From contig JAJXWO010000008.1 of the NCBI GenBank assembly GCA_021781535.1, positions 1-64,000 on the forward strand: DNA of 64,000 bases, read 5' to 3'. Below are positions 50,728 through 60,895 of this stretch, piece after piece. The stretch comes from Deltaproteobacteria bacterium. GTDB taxonomy: Bacteria; Desulfobacterota; Desulfuromonadia; Geobacterales; Pseudopelobacteraceae. Numbering within the stretch: the first letter of the stretch is position 1; each line of letters opens with the position of its first letter. The translations under genes and the position numbers were made by a program. The notes beneath the pieces are model-generated. The model was not told the origin of the DNA. It ran no database searches and saw nothing but the letters and a program-made list of their open reading frames with translations.

Positions 50728-52376
50728 TTCAGATCATTCGTTTCCTGAAAATATCCCGTGGGCAGTTGTTCTGGATGGTCGCCGGCATTACGCTCGGCGT
50801 GGCGGTGATTGCTGCAAATACCTTGTTGATGGCGCTTTCCGGCTGGTTTATCGCATCGATGGCCGTTTCCGGAGTCAGTGGAGCGTCATTCAACTATTTC
50901 TTCCCGTCGGCAGGGATCAGGTTTCTCGCTATTACGAGGACGGTTGGGAGGTATGCTGAGCGATTGATAACGCACGAGGCGACGTTCAGAATTCTTTCGG
51001 ATCTGCGGGTGTGGCTGTTCAGACGGTTTGTGCCTCTTTCTCCGGCCTGTCTGGAGCGTTACGCGGGCGGCGATGTGGCCGGAAGGTTACGGGCAGATGT
51101 CGATGCACTGGAAACCTTTTACCTGAAAATCATCGCGCCGCTTGCGGTGGGAATAATTTCAATCGTGGCGGCACTGGTATTTCTCGTCTGGGCCAGTCCT
51201 CCTTCCGCTGCTGTGATGCTGCTGTTCCTTTTGCTTGCAGGAGCAGGGCTCCCTGTGCTGGTTCACCGTCTTTCGGAAGAACCGGGTAGGAAATCCGCAG
51301 TACTGTCGGCAGAACTGCGCAGCAAGGTGACTGAAGGGCTTCAAGGGGTAGAAGAGCTGATTCTGCTGGGAGCCGTGGAACGCCAGGCTGCCATGGTAGA
51401 CGGTTTATCAGCACGGGTGATCGTGGAGCAGGAACGCTTAGGAAGGATAAATGGCCTTGTCCTGGGCGGAATGGTGCTCTTTGCCGGTTCCGGTGTCGCT
51501 GCGGTTCTGTTGACAGGCAGCATGCAGGTTGCCTTCCACCAGATACCTCCTCCGAATCTGGTGATGCTGCTGCTGTTTTCTGCCTCTGTTTTTGAAGCTG
51601 CAGGGCTGCTGCCTTCGGCATTGCACCTGCTGCCGGCCGCACAAGAATCGGCTTCCCGTGTTTTCGAGCTGGCTGATGCTCCCATACCGGTGCCTGACAA
51701 TCATATGTCATGCACTGTACCGGCAGGGAATGAAATCTGTTTCAAAAACGTCACCGCATCGTACCTTCCGGGAGAGCCGGTTGTGCAAAACGTATCTTTG
51801 ACGATCCCTGCAAACGGCAGTGTTGTCCTGACCGGAACGAGCGGTGCCGGCAAAAGCCTCGTGATAGAAATTCTCCTCCGTTTCCGCACCTATGAGGGGA
51901 GTATTACCGTGGGAGGGATCGAAATTCGTGATCTGCCAAAAGAAACGTTACTTGGCATGATTGCGGCGGTCCCGCAACATCCTCACCTGTTCAATGGTAC
52001 CATTCGAGATAATATTCTGCTGGGAAATGCGGCTGCAGATGACGAACTAATCCGGCAGGCCCTCAGGGACAGCGCTTTGGAAACATGGGTGGCGGGGCTT
52101 CCACTCGGTCTGGAAACCTCAATGGGTAGTAACGGTTCTTCTGTCTCCGGCGGAGAGGCACGCCGGATCGCCCTTGCACGGGCTCTGATCAAGAATGCAC
52201 CAATACTGTTGTTGGACGAGCCTACCGAAGGTCTTGATGCTGCAACAGAACGTGAAGTAGTATCCCGACTGAAAAATCGTTTCAGCGGCAGAGGAGATAC
52301 GTCCTTGCTCGTTGTCAGCCACCGTCCCGCCTGCCTTGCCCTTGGTACTTCCGTGATCCGCCTGGATGGTGTCTGA
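50724..52376 (+). CDS. cydC: Thiol reductant ABC exporter subunit CydC
   Basis: LKISRGQLFWMVAGITLGVAVIAANTLLMALSGWFIASMAVSG; GTSGAGKSLVIEILLRF; SVSGGEARRIALARALI; overlaps cydD by 4 nt. Confidence 0.88.
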   Translation: MIQIIRFLKISRGQLFWMVAGITLGVAVIAANTLLMALSGWFIASMAVSGVSGASFNYFFPSAGIRFLAITRTVGRYAERLITHEATFRILSDLRVWLFRRFVPLSPACLERYAGGDVAGRLRADVDALETFYLKIIAPLAVGIISIVAALVFLVWASPPSAAVMLLFLLLAGAGLPVLVHRLSEEPGRKSAVLSAELRSKVTEGLQGVEELILLGAVERQAAMVDGLSARVIVEQERLGRINGLVLGGMVLFAGSGVAAVLLTGSMQVAFHQIPPPNLVMLLLFSASVFEAAGLLPSALHLLPAAQESASRVFELADAPIPVPDNHMSCTVPAGNEICFKNVTASYLPGEPVVQNVSLTIPANGSVVLTGTSGAGKSLVIEILLRFRTYEGSITVGGIEIRDLPKETLLGMIAAVPQHPHLFNGTIRDNILLGNAAADDELIRQALRDSALETWVAGLPLGLETSMGSNGSSVSGGEARRIALARALIKNAPILLLDEPTEGLDAATEREVVSRLKNRFSGRGDTSLLVVSHRPACLALGTSVIRLDGV

Positions 52377-52667
52377 TAAAATTCCATATGCACACATTTT
52401 TTTTTAGCGACACTATATTTGTGTTGACATTGGTTTATAAATATCTTAGAGATAAAAAAGCTCTTGTTTGTGCTGTTTGTTGCCGTTAATTTCAGAGAAC
52501 AGACTGATTTGAAATCAATTCCAGATATTCTCAGATATCATGACGTATGCCGAAATTTTCCTCATAAACAACAATTATCAGCTGTACTTACACAAATATT
52601 GATCTAAGCTTTTAATAGTTACCAAGACCATATGTCTGCGGTAATAAATTTCACAAGGAGGGGAAGT

Positions 52668-54014
52668 ATGAATGTAGTAACTCTGAGTCAGCTGCAATTT
52701 GCAGCAACCGGTATGTTTCATTGGATATTCGTTCCGCTCACGCTCGGGTTGTCCATAATGACAGCCTGGATGGAAACGAAGTACGTGACCACCGGCGACG
52801 AGACCTGGTTGCGCATGACAAAGTTCTGGGGAAAATTGTTCCTGATCAATTTTGCTTTGGGCGTTGTCACCGGCATTACCATGGAGTTCCAGTTCGGGTT
52901 GAACTGGTCCGAGTACTCACGCTTTGTGGGGGACATCTTTGGCGCACCGCTGGCAATCGAGGCTACGGTGGCTTTTTTTCTGGAATCGGTTTTTCTCGGC
53001 GTCTGGATCTTTGGTTGGAACAAACTGTCCAAAAAAGTTCATGCGCTTTCAATCTGGCTGTCTGCCATTGCTTCCAACGTTTCGGCACTTGTCATCTTGC
53101 TGGCCAATGGCTGGATGCAGCATCCGGTCGGCTATGTGCTGCGCAATGGCCGGGCTGAGATGAGCGATTTTCTGGCCGTCCTCACCAATCCCTACGGCCT
53201 GATCAAGTTTGGACACACGCTGATGTCCGGATATGCATTGGCCGGTTTCCTGGTCATGGGTGTCTCTGCCTGGCATCTGCTCCGCAATAACGAAACGGAT
53301 TTCTTTAAGCGCTCGTTCAAATTCGCAGCGGTTTTTGCTTTTGTCAGTAGCCTGTTAGTGGGCATGACTGGCGATTTTCACGCCGTGGAAATTGCTAAAA
53401 CACAACCTGCCAAATTTGCTGCCATGGAATCGGTATGGGAATCCAAGCAGGGCGTCGGCATGAACCTGTTGATGTTTCCGGATGTGTCGCATGAATGCAA
53501 CTCGGTCGAGATGCTCTGTGTCCCCAACGCACTCAGTTTTCTCGCATTTCACAATGGAAACGCCACAATAAAGGGTTTAAAGGATATCCCGGTTGAACTC
53601 CGCCCGCCGGTTACTCCAACTTTTCTCAGCTTCCGTCTGATGGTCGGGCTTGGTACTTTCATGATCCTGGCCAGTCTGGCAGGCATCATACTGTCACGCA
53701 AAAAGAACTTTACTGACTATCGGACGTTTCTGTCGATTATGGTATTTGCCATTCCGGTACCATACCTGGCACAGCAGCTGGGATGGTTAGTAGCGGAACT
53801 GGGAAGACAGCCCTGGATCGTCTACGGTGTTATGAAAACCAGCGATGCGGTTTCAAAATCGATCAGCACCACGCAGGTAATACTGTCGTTACTTGGGTTT
53901 ACCGTTCTATACGGTGTATTAGGCGCCATCGATATTTACCTGTTGGTTAAATACGCCAAGATGGGTCCGGACAAGGACCTTACCAACATTATCAACGTTC
54001 AAGGGAGGTCATAA
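52668..54014 (+). CDS. cydA: Cytochrome bd ubiquinol oxidase subunit I
   Basis: LSQLQFAATGMFHWIFVPLTLGLSIMTAWMET; GITMEFQFGLNWSEYSRFVGDIFGAPLAIE; NGWMQHPVGY. ATG 52668 with aaggagggg RBS. Confidence 0.96.
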   Translation: MNVVTLSQLQFAATGMFHWIFVPLTLGLSIMTAWMETKYVTTGDETWLRMTKFWGKLFLINFALGVVTGITMEFQFGLNWSEYSRFVGDIFGAPLAIEATVAFFLESVFLGVWIFGWNKLSKKVHALSIWLSAIASNVSALVILLANGWMQHPVGYVLRNGRAEMSDFLAVLTNPYGLIKFGHTLMSGYALAGFLVMGVSAWHLLRNNETDFFKRSFKFAAVFAFVSSLLVGMTGDFHAVEIAKTQPAKFAAMESVWESKQGVGMNLLMFPDVSHECNSVEMLCVPNALSFLAFHNGNATIKGLKDIPVELRPPVTPTFLSFRLMVGLGTFMILASLAGIILSRKKNFTDYRTFLSIMVFAIPVPYLAQQLGWLVAELGRQPWIVYGVMKTSDAVSKSISTTQVILSLLGFTVLYGVLGAIDIYLLVKYAKMGPDKDLTNIINVQGRS

Positions 54015-54017
54015 CTC

Positions 54018-55073
54018 ATGGATATATCCGTATACCAAATTACGTGGTTTGTGTTGTGGGGTGTCTTGTGGGCCGTATATTTCATGCTGGACGGCTTTGT
54101 GCTTGGATCCGGTTTCATGTCGGGATTTCTGGCAAAAAACGATACCGAAAAGCGGGTGCTGATCAATTCCGTTGGTCCTGTCTGGGATGGAAACGAAGTC
54201 TGGCTGGTTACGGCAGGCGGTGCGACCTTTGCGGCTTTTCCCACCACCTATGCCTTGATGTTCAGCAACCTTTACTCAGCGTTGATACTGCTGCTCTTTG
54301 CCCTGATCGTGCGCGGCGTTTCCTTTGAATTCAGAGGAAAAATCGACAGCAACGCATGGAAAAAATCCTGGGATACCGCTCTCATCATCTCCAGCTTTCT
54401 TCCGGCGCTCCTGTTCGGCGTTGCCTTCGGCAATATTTTCAAGGGTATCCCGATGAGAAACGACTTCGCTGCCATTAACTTCAACTATGATGGCAGTCTG
54501 ATCGGTCTGCTCAATCCCTACGGCCTGCTGACCGGCGTGCTGTTCGTTCTGCTTTTCGCTGTGCACGGTTCACTCTATGCCGCGATCAAAACCACTGGCG
54601 ACCTTAGCAAACGTGGCGCCGATATGGCCAATAAACTCTGGTTGCCTCTGTTGGTAGTGGCCGTCGCCTTTCTTGCCTATACCTACCCGGCCACGAAACT
54701 GTATGACAATTATCTTAAAGCTCCGGTGCTGGTGATTGTCCCGCTGATCGCCGTCATATCGCTAGTGCTGGTTAAAGTTTTTATTGCTAACAAATCGTAT
54801 CACAAGGCTTTCTTCTTCTCATGCTTGACAATACTTTTTGTCGTTTTCACCGGTGTAACCGGATTGTTCCCCAATCTGATTCCTTCCAGTATTGACCCGG
54901 CTTCCAATTTGACGATCTTTAACTCATCGTCCAGCCTGTTGACACTCAAAATCATGACAGGCGTGGCGGGGATAGCTGTTCCTATCGTTATCTGCTATAA
55001 AATCTGGGTGTATCGACTTTTTAGGGCCAGAGTCACAAACGAGGATGTTCTCGGTGACCCCGAAGCGTATTAA
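54018..55073 (+). CDS. cydB: Cytochrome bd ubiquinol oxidase subunit II
   Basis: AVYFMLDGFVLGSGFMSGFLAKNDTEKRVLINSVGPVWDGNEVWLVTAGGATFAAFP. Confidence 0.96.
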   Translation: MDISVYQITWFVLWGVLWAVYFMLDGFVLGSGFMSGFLAKNDTEKRVLINSVGPVWDGNEVWLVTAGGATFAAFPTTYALMFSNLYSALILLLFALIVRGVSFEFRGKIDSNAWKKSWDTALIISSFLPALLFGVAFGNIFKGIPMRNDFAAINFNYDGSLIGLLNPYGLLTGVLFVLLFAVHGSLYAAIKTTGDLSKRGADMANKLWLPLLVVAVAFLAYTYPATKLYDNYLKAPVLVIVPLIAVISLVLVKVFIANKSYHKAFFFSCLTILFVVFTGVTGLFPNLIPSSIDPASNLTIFNSSSSLLTLKIMTGVAGIAVPIVICYKIWVYRLFRARVTNEDVLGDPEAY

Positions 55074-55106
55074 TGTTGTAGTAGTATGAATGTAGCTGCT
55101 TGTTTT

Positions 55107-55145
55107 GCAGCCATCCCAGGAAATGCGGGGGTGGCTGTTTTTTTT
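55107..55145 (+). terminator. Rho-independent terminator after cydAB
   Basis: gcagccatccc-aggaaatgc-gggggtggctg followed by T8. Confidence 0.82.
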
Positions 55146-55292
55146 ATTCTCTTGAGGTTTCCTGCAGGGTATTTTCCCCTCCGGTCGCCGCAACTATCTG
55201 TAAAAAACAATACTGTGAAAAATCGGTTTCTATGCTAAATTACTCGGTAATTATACAGTGCGGTATATCAAACGCCGCCAGAGAGGGACTAT

Positions 55293-55868
55293 ATGAAAAG
55301 ATCTGCCGGAGCAAAGACATTACTTTTTCCGACCCCTGTACTGATGGTCGGAACGTACGACCAGTCAGGCAAACCCAACCTGATGAACGCTGCGTGGGGA
55401 GGCATCTGCTGTTCCCAGCCGCCATGTGTTGCCGTGTCATTGCGTAAAGCGACCTATTCTCATGCGTGTATAGTGGACCGCAAGGCTTTTACCATTGGAA
55501 TAGCGTGTGAACCCCGGGTGGCGGAAGCCGATTGCGTTGGAATGGTTTCGGGACGTGACGTTGACAAGTTTGCCATTACCGGGCTCACTCCAGTCAGAAG
55601 TGAACTGGTAGATGCGCCATACGCGGCGGAATTTCCGGTTGTTCTGGAATGCCGCTTGCTGCACATTGTAGAAATCGGGCTGCACACGCAGTTTATCGGC
55701 GAAATTCTTGATGTGAAGGCAGATGCGGACGTATTCGGTGATGACGGTCAGCTGGATATTATGAAGATCAAGCCCCTTCTCTACGATACTTCCCACAAGG
55801 GATACCATAGCGTCGGACCACTCGTGGCCAACGCTTTTTCTGTTGGAAAAGGGTTGCAGTTGTCGTAA
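55293..55868 (+). CDS. Flavin reductase-like (FMN-binding) domain protein
   Basis: [48 protein letters not shown]...[18 protein letters not shown]. Confidence 0.88.
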   Translation: MKRSAGAKTLLFPTPVLMVGTYDQSGKPNLMNAAWGGICCSQPPCVAVSLRKATYSHACIVDRKAFTIGIACEPRVAEADCVGMVSGRDVDKFAITGLTPVRSELVDAPYAAEFPVVLECRLLHIVEIGLHTQFIGEILDVKADADVFGDDGQLDIMKIKPLLYDTSHKGYHSVGPLVANAFSVGKGLQLS

Positions 55869-55898
55869 CCATAAAAACTTTTCAGAAAGAGGTGATCA

Positions 55899-56189
55899 GT
55901 GTCAAGGTTGATTGTAGTAGCGAAAGTGCTTGCAAAAAAAGATTCCATCGACGCTGTCAAAACGGAATTGCTGAAGCTTATTGATCCAACCAGAAAAGAG
56001 GACGGGTGCATCGAGTACAATCTGCACCAGGATAACGAAAACCCTGCCGTATTTGTTTTCTGCGAAATATGGGAGAGCAGTGCGTGTCTTGAAAAACACA
56101 TGAACAGTGAACATTTCAAGAACTATGTCAATACGGTTGCCACCCTGATTGAAGAGAAGGTTGTGCATAAAATGACCAGGATTGAATAG
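55899..56189 (+). CDS. Antibiotic biosynthesis monooxygenase (ABM)-domain protein
   Basis: LIVVAKVLAKKDSIDAVKTELLKLIDPTRKEDGCIEYNLHQDNENPAVFVFCEIWESSACLEKHMNSEHFKNY; GTG start. Confidence 0.9.
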   Translation: MSRLIVVAKVLAKKDSIDAVKTELLKLIDPTRKEDGCIEYNLHQDNENPAVFVFCEIWESSACLEKHMNSEHFKNYVNTVATLIEEKVVHKMTRIE

Positions 56190-56196
56190 GGAACAG

Positions 56197-56970
56197 ATGA
56201 AAAAACTGCCAACAATTACTACGGAAGACGGTAGATTCTTTCTGACCGACCGGATCCGGGAAGAGGTCAATTTCTGGACAACCCGGCAATCTGAAGGATT
56301 GCAACCACCGCCTGTGCAGAAACCGGCACCACCGGACAGCAGGATAATCCCGTTACCCGGACAGGAAACATGGTCGATACCGCCTTGTGATCTACAAACG
56401 GCCATTGCCGATCGTGAGAGCCATCGCCGCTTTACGGTAGAGTCACTTTCTCTGGAGGAGTTGGCTTTCCTCCTGTGGGCCACGCAAGGAGTCCGGGCTA
56501 AGCTGCACGAAGCGGCTGTTCTGCGTACCGTGCCTTCTGCCGGATGCCGCCACCCGTTTGAGACCTATCTTGCCGTTTTGCGCGTCGAGGGTCTTGATGC
56601 GGGCATATACCGCTACCTGCCGCTTGAGCACGCTCTCGTATTTGAAAGAGATGTTGATAATCTGCCTGCCCATCTTTCGGCTGCAACCAGAGACCAGGGC
56701 TTTACCCGGCAGTCAGCGGTCACCTTTATCTGGACAGTGATACCGGCCCGGACCGAATGGCGTTATGCGGAGGCCTCTTACAAGGTGATTGCACTGGACG
56801 CCGGTCATGTCTGCCAGAACCTTTATCTTGCCTGTGAAGCCATCGGCGCTGGTACGTGTGCCATAGCGGCTTATAACCAGACCATGGCCGATGATCTGCT
56901 GGGTGTGGATGGAGATGAAGAATTCAGTATATACATGGCTCCCGTCGGGAAAGTCTCCAGGAAATCATGA
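56197..56970 (+). CDS. SagB/ThcOx-type nitroreductase-family oxidoreductase
   Basis: IADRESHRRFTVESLSLEELAFLLWATQGV; TVPSAGCRHPFETYLAV; ALDAGHVCQNLYLACEAIGAGTCAIAAY. Start MKKLPTI at 56197. Confidence 0.9.
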   Translation: MKKLPTITTEDGRFFLTDRIREEVNFWTTRQSEGLQPPPVQKPAPPDSRIIPLPGQETWSIPPCDLQTAIADRESHRRFTVESLSLEELAFLLWATQGVRAKLHEAAVLRTVPSAGCRHPFETYLAVLRVEGLDAGIYRYLPLEHALVFERDVDNLPAHLSAATRDQGFTRQSAVTFIWTVIPARTEWRYAEASYKVIALDAGHVCQNLYLACEAIGAGTCAIAAYNQTMADDLLGVDGDEEFSIYMAPVGKVSRKS

Positions 56971-57180
56971 CACGCAAATCAATCCATTTTTAAAATATCC
57001 AGCAGATAATTAATTGTGACGCAGATTTAATCATGCTATATAACAGCGCGTATTCCGGTACGAAAATATATGGTTATGCGTGTGTATGATTGTTTGTCAG
57101 ATGCATGTTACGGCGTCTGACCGGTGGTGGAATAGAATCACTATAAATTAAATATTCAATTCTTTCAGGAGGGTATCAGT

Positions 57181-57678
57181 TTGGCTGCTATTTCGTTTGA
57201 AGAGATTATGTTTACAATCATGTCCGCAACTCAGGATACATTCAAAAGTTATATGAACATAGACTTGCTGGCCGGCAAAGTCGAAAAAAAGGTTGAACCG
57301 GTTGATTCCGATGTGACCGGAATTGTCGGCATTGCCGGTGATCGGGTCGGGTACATCATTATTGCTACTGACAAAGCGAGTGCCCAGTGTGTTGCCAAGG
57401 AACTGCTGATGGTTGATGAAGCTGATGAAGAGTGTATTCGTGACGCCATGGGGGAATTGGCAAACAATATAGCCGGTGTTTTTAAAACCAAATACCATGA
57501 ACAGTATGGCAGTGTTGCACTTGGTCTGCCGCTGGTTGTTTCAGGCCGCTTGCGTGCCATTTCCGAGCCTCCGGATGAATCAGAATCATCAAGCATCAAT
57601 GTGCAGTGCAAGGGCGTGACGATTCCTTTCAAGACGGCCGATGGCATGATTTCTATTACCGTCATGGTGTACATGTAA
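57181..57678 (+). CDS. CheX-like chemotaxis phosphatase
   Basis: DAMGELANNIAGVFKTKY matches the CheC/CheX ExxN phosphatase motif; ~165 aa; TTG start after an RBS. Confidence 0.82.
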   Translation: MAAISFEEIMFTIMSATQDTFKSYMNIDLLAGKVEKKVEPVDSDVTGIVGIAGDRVGYIIIATDKASAQCVAKELLMVDEADEECIRDAMGELANNIAGVFKTKYHEQYGSVALGLPLVVSGRLRAISEPPDESESSSINVQCKGVTIPFKTADGMISITVMVYM

Positions 57679-57682
57679 TCTT

Positions 57683-58348
57683 ATGAACGCGCTGCTGGAC
57701 CGTTATGGTCTCCTATTAGGCGAGGTTGACTCCTGGTTTCGACACTGCCTAGAACTACACCCCGAATTGATTGTCTGTCAGAATGGCTGCTCAGAATGTT
57801 GCCGTGGTCTCTTCGATATTACGCTGCTTGATGCCTTGTATCTCAGACGTGGTTTTGACAAACTTCCCGAACGTCAAAAAACAGAAATTGCGCAGGCAGC
57901 CACCCGGCGTCTGGAACTGCTGTCGCAGGTGAATCCTGGATTTGTCGAGCCATGGCTGTTGAACGGCATTCCCGAGAGTGACTGGGATGCTCTTATGCCG
58001 GAAGATGATGATACTCCCTGCCTGTTACTGTCTGAAACCGGTGGATGTCTGGTCTATGAGTATCGGCCGATGACCTGTCGCCTGAATGGTATCCCCTTGA
58101 TTGATGATTCCGGGGAAGAGTTGTTCGATGAGTGGTGCACGCTCAACTTTACCGAAGAAGATCCGCGGCGTCTCGCCACGATTCGTTTCGGTTTTACGCA
58201 GCTGTTCACGCAGGAACTGCACCTGTTTCAGGAACTTATCCGGCTCCTGACCGGCAGCGCCCGGAATGAGGTTGACCTGTTTATACCTGCGGCGCTTGTT
58301 ATGGACCGCACCAGGATTGTACCTGCCATTTCAGCGTTGAAACCTTAG
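57683..58348 (+). CDS. YkgJ-type Cys-cluster protein
   Basis: NGCSECCRGLFDITLLDALYL and CLVYEYRPMTCRLNGIPL Cys motifs. Confidence 0.8.
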   Translation: MNALLDRYGLLLGEVDSWFRHCLELHPELIVCQNGCSECCRGLFDITLLDALYLRRGFDKLPERQKTEIAQAATRRLELLSQVNPGFVEPWLLNGIPESDWDALMPEDDDTPCLLLSETGGCLVYEYRPMTCRLNGIPLIDDSGEELFDEWCTLNFTEEDPRRLATIRFGFTQLFTQELHLFQELIRLLTGSARNEVDLFIPAALVMDRTRIVPAISALKP

Positions 58349-58355
58349 CAGCGCA

Positions 58356-58628
58356 TTAATCTACGGCAACGACACAGTTGCCGGGAAATCCTTTGCGTTC
58401 ATAAGATTCCCGAGCTGTTTGTGCGGTTCGCAAGGATGAGTAGCGGCCCAAACGAACCCGGTAAAAGGTGTTTCCTCCTACAATCGCTTCCTGTATATCC
58501 GCCGTGCCGTATCTTCTTTTCAGCTCACCAGCATAGCGATATGCATTCGCACTGTTTTTGAATGCGGCGACCTGAAGCGTAAAACGTCCGTTGTCATAAC
58601 TTGCCGGAGTGCCATATTCCGCCCCCAC
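58356..58628 (-). CDS. Short SPOR-domain ORF, possible truncated remnant
   Basis: GRFTLQVAAFKNSANAYRYAGELKRRYGTADIQEAIVGGNTFYRVRLGRYSSLRTAQTARESYERKGFPGNCVV. No signal peptide or TM; the frame remains open upstream into nudC. Confidence 0.6.
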   Translation of the reverse strand: MGAEYGTPASYDNGRFTLQVAAFKNSANAYRYAGELKRRYGTADIQEAIVGGNTFYRVRLGRYSSLRTAQTARESYERKGFPGNCVVAVD

Positions 58629-58661
58629 ATCGGCATGATCAATCTTAAAGGGATACGCGAT

Positions 58662-59537
58662 ATGTCGAGTTCTTTGCCGTTCAACACAATGATGATCCGC
58701 AGTTTGTTTACGCCGCTTTCGCCTGACCAGGAGCCGGATGATACCCCCGGATTCCTGGCCGTTCTGCAGGGGAATTCTCTTGTTGTGCCCGTTGGCGCGG
58801 AGCAGGCGCTGCTCCGCGACGGATCGCTGCCTGCAGCTATTGTTCCGGAAGAGGAAGCGTTACGGATCGGTCTCTGGCTGGGAAAGCCGTTGCGGACAGT
58901 GCGGATCGCAGTGGATGCCGAACTGCCGGGAGGGTATGAAGCGCTTCCCTTTCAGGGGCCGGACGTCCGTCTGGATAATACTCTGGCAACCGTAGCCGGC
59001 CGGGCCGCTCAGATACTGCATTGGGAACGGCGCAGCCGCTTCTGCTCACACTGCGGAGGTGGGCTGGTCAGAATCCCAGCCGGCTGGGGAAAACGGTGTC
59101 CGGCGTGCGGTGATGTGCATTTCCCTCATATTCATCCCTGTATCATTGTTCTGGTCAGGCGTGGTGCCGAACTTCTGTTGATCCGCAACGCCGCCTGGAG
59201 CGCCGGGCGTTTCAGTCTGGTAGCAGGCTTTGTCGATTTTGGCGAGTCCCTGGAGGAATGTCTCCAGAGGGAAGTGCGCGAGGAAGCGGGGATAGAGGTG
59301 GCCAACATCCGCTATGTGGGGAGCCAGTGCTGGCCCTTTCCCAGCCAGCAGATGATCGGCTTTCTGGCTGACTATGCCAGTGGTGAAGTCAAGCCTGACG
59401 GTGTAGAAGTTGTAGAAGCAGGCTGGTTTCATGAAGACGCCCTCCCACTGTCTCCGGGCGGTAAACGGAGCATTGCCCGTTGGATTATAGATACCTACGG
59501 GAAATGCGAAGAGATCCGTACTCGCTCTCAAAATTAA
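58662..59537 (+). CDS. nudC: NAD+ diphosphatase / Nudix hydrolase
   Basis: FCSHCGGGLVRIPAGWGKRCPACGDVHFPHIHPCIIVLV zinc ribbon; Nudix box GFVDFGESLEECLQREVREEAGI; SQCWPFPSQQMIGF. Confidence 0.94.
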   Translation: MSSSLPFNTMMIRSLFTPLSPDQEPDDTPGFLAVLQGNSLVVPVGAEQALLRDGSLPAAIVPEEEALRIGLWLGKPLRTVRIAVDAELPGGYEALPFQGPDVRLDNTLATVAGRAAQILHWERRSRFCSHCGGGLVRIPAGWGKRCPACGDVHFPHIHPCIIVLVRRGAELLLIRNAAWSAGRFSLVAGFVDFGESLEECLQREVREEAGIEVANIRYVGSQCWPFPSQQMIGFLADYASGEVKPDGVEVVEAGWFHEDALPLSPGGKRSIARWIIDTYGKCEEIRTRSQN

Positions 59538-59662
59538 TACTTCCGGATTATGCAAACCTGCTGACTGAAAGTGTCTGACAAGTAACTTACCTGTTCAACA
59601 TGCGCCGGATGAATCTCTGCCGGAAGGTACCTGAACGGGATAACCAAAGGAACAGACGTTAC

Positions 59663-60895
59663 ATGAAAATCCTGCATACATCGGATTGGCACATAGGACG
59701 GGCTCTGTATGGCCGCAAACGCTATGAAGAATTCGAACAATTTCTTGACTGGCTGACCGGCTGTATAGCGGCTGAAGGAATTGAAGTTCTGCTGGTGGCT
59801 GGAGATATCTTCGACAACGGCACGCCGAGCAACCGGGCACTGGAGCTCTATTACCGTTTTCTCTGCCGTGTGGCCGGGGCGGGATGCCGTCATGTGGTGG
59901 TAACGGCGGGCAACCACGATTCTCCTTCGCTCCTAAATGCACCCCGCGATGTGCTGCGATTCCTCAATGTTCACGTGGTCGGCTGCATGGCCGAGGATGC
60001 GGCGGATGAACTGGTGGTGCTGAACGATATCAATGGCAAGCCGGAGCTGATCGTCTGTGCCGTTCCGTATCTGCGCGACCGCGAAATCCGCCGTGCCGAA
60101 GCTGGCGAAACCTTTGAGGACAAAGGGCGCAAACTGGCTGATGGTATCCGCGACCATTACCGTGAGGTGGGCGAAGCGGCCGTTGCCAGGCGCGCCAAGC
60201 TGGTGGGGAACTTGCCTATTATCGCCATGGGGCATCTTTTCACCAGCGGCGGCCAGACCGTCGAGGGGGATGGCGTGCGGGAGCTGTACGTGGGAACCCT
60301 TGGTCAGGTCCATGCCGATATCTTTCCCGCTTGCTTCGATTATCTGGCTCTCGGGCATCTGCACGTGGCGCAGCGGGTAAGCGGCTCGGACCTCCGCCGT
60401 TATTCGGGATCGCCACTCCCGATGAGCTTCGCTGAAGCCGGGCAGTCCAAGATTGTTATTGTGCTGAATTGTGATGCAAGCGGCGTGACGGTACAGGAAA
60501 TTGCTGTCCCTTGTTTTCAGCCATTGGCAACGGTGCGAGGCGACTGGCAGCGCATCAGCGAACGTATTACTGTTTTGAAAAAGGAGTCCGCTCCGGTATG
60601 GCTGGAGGTCATCTATGACGGTGCCGAGGTCATAGGTGATCTGCAGGATAAGCTGCGCGGGCTGATCGACGGAACGGCTCTGGAAATCCTGCGCGCCAAG
60701 AACATGCGTCTGGTGGAGCGGACGCTGAGCCGGATGGCGATGGAAGAAACCCTCGATGATCTAACTGTTGACGAGGTATTTGCCCGTTGTCTCACAGCCC
60801 ATGAAGTGCCGCAGGAACAGCAGGCAGAACTGGTAGCGGCGTTTCGCGAGACCGTTGCTATGCTGCACGAAGATGCCGCGTTGGGGGAACTATGA
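59663..60895 (+). CDS. sbcD: Exonuclease SbcD
   Basis: MKILHTSDWHIGRALYGRKRYEEFEQFLDWL; VAGDIFDNGTPS; TAGNHDSPSLL; ALGHLHVAQRV. Confidence 0.95.
   Translation: MKILHTSDWHIGRALYGRKRYEEFEQFLDWLTGCIAAEGIEVLLVAGDIFDNGTPSNRALELYYRFLCRVAGAGCRHVVVTAGNHDSPSLLNAPRDVLRFLNVHVVGCMAEDAADELVVLNDINGKPELIVCAVPYLRDREIRRAEAGETFEDKGRKLADGIRDHYREVGEAAVARRAKLVGNLPIIAMGHLFTSGGQTVEGDGVRELYVGTLGQVHADIFPACFDYLALGHLHVAQRVSGSDLRRYSGSPLPMSFAEAGQSKIVIVLNCDASGVTVQEIAVPCFQPLATVRGDWQRISERITVLKKESAPVWLEVIYDGAEVIGDLQDKLRGLIDGTALEILRAKNMRLVERTLSRMAMEETLDDLTVDEVFARCLTAHEVPQEQQAELVAAFRETVAMLHEDAALGEL

Noticed and set aside
52480-52530. Possible FNR-type box (ctgat-ttgaa-atcaa) upstream of cydA
   Set aside because: Spacing is N5 rather than the N4 of TTGAT-N4-ATCAA and one half-site has a mismatch; not enough for a call.
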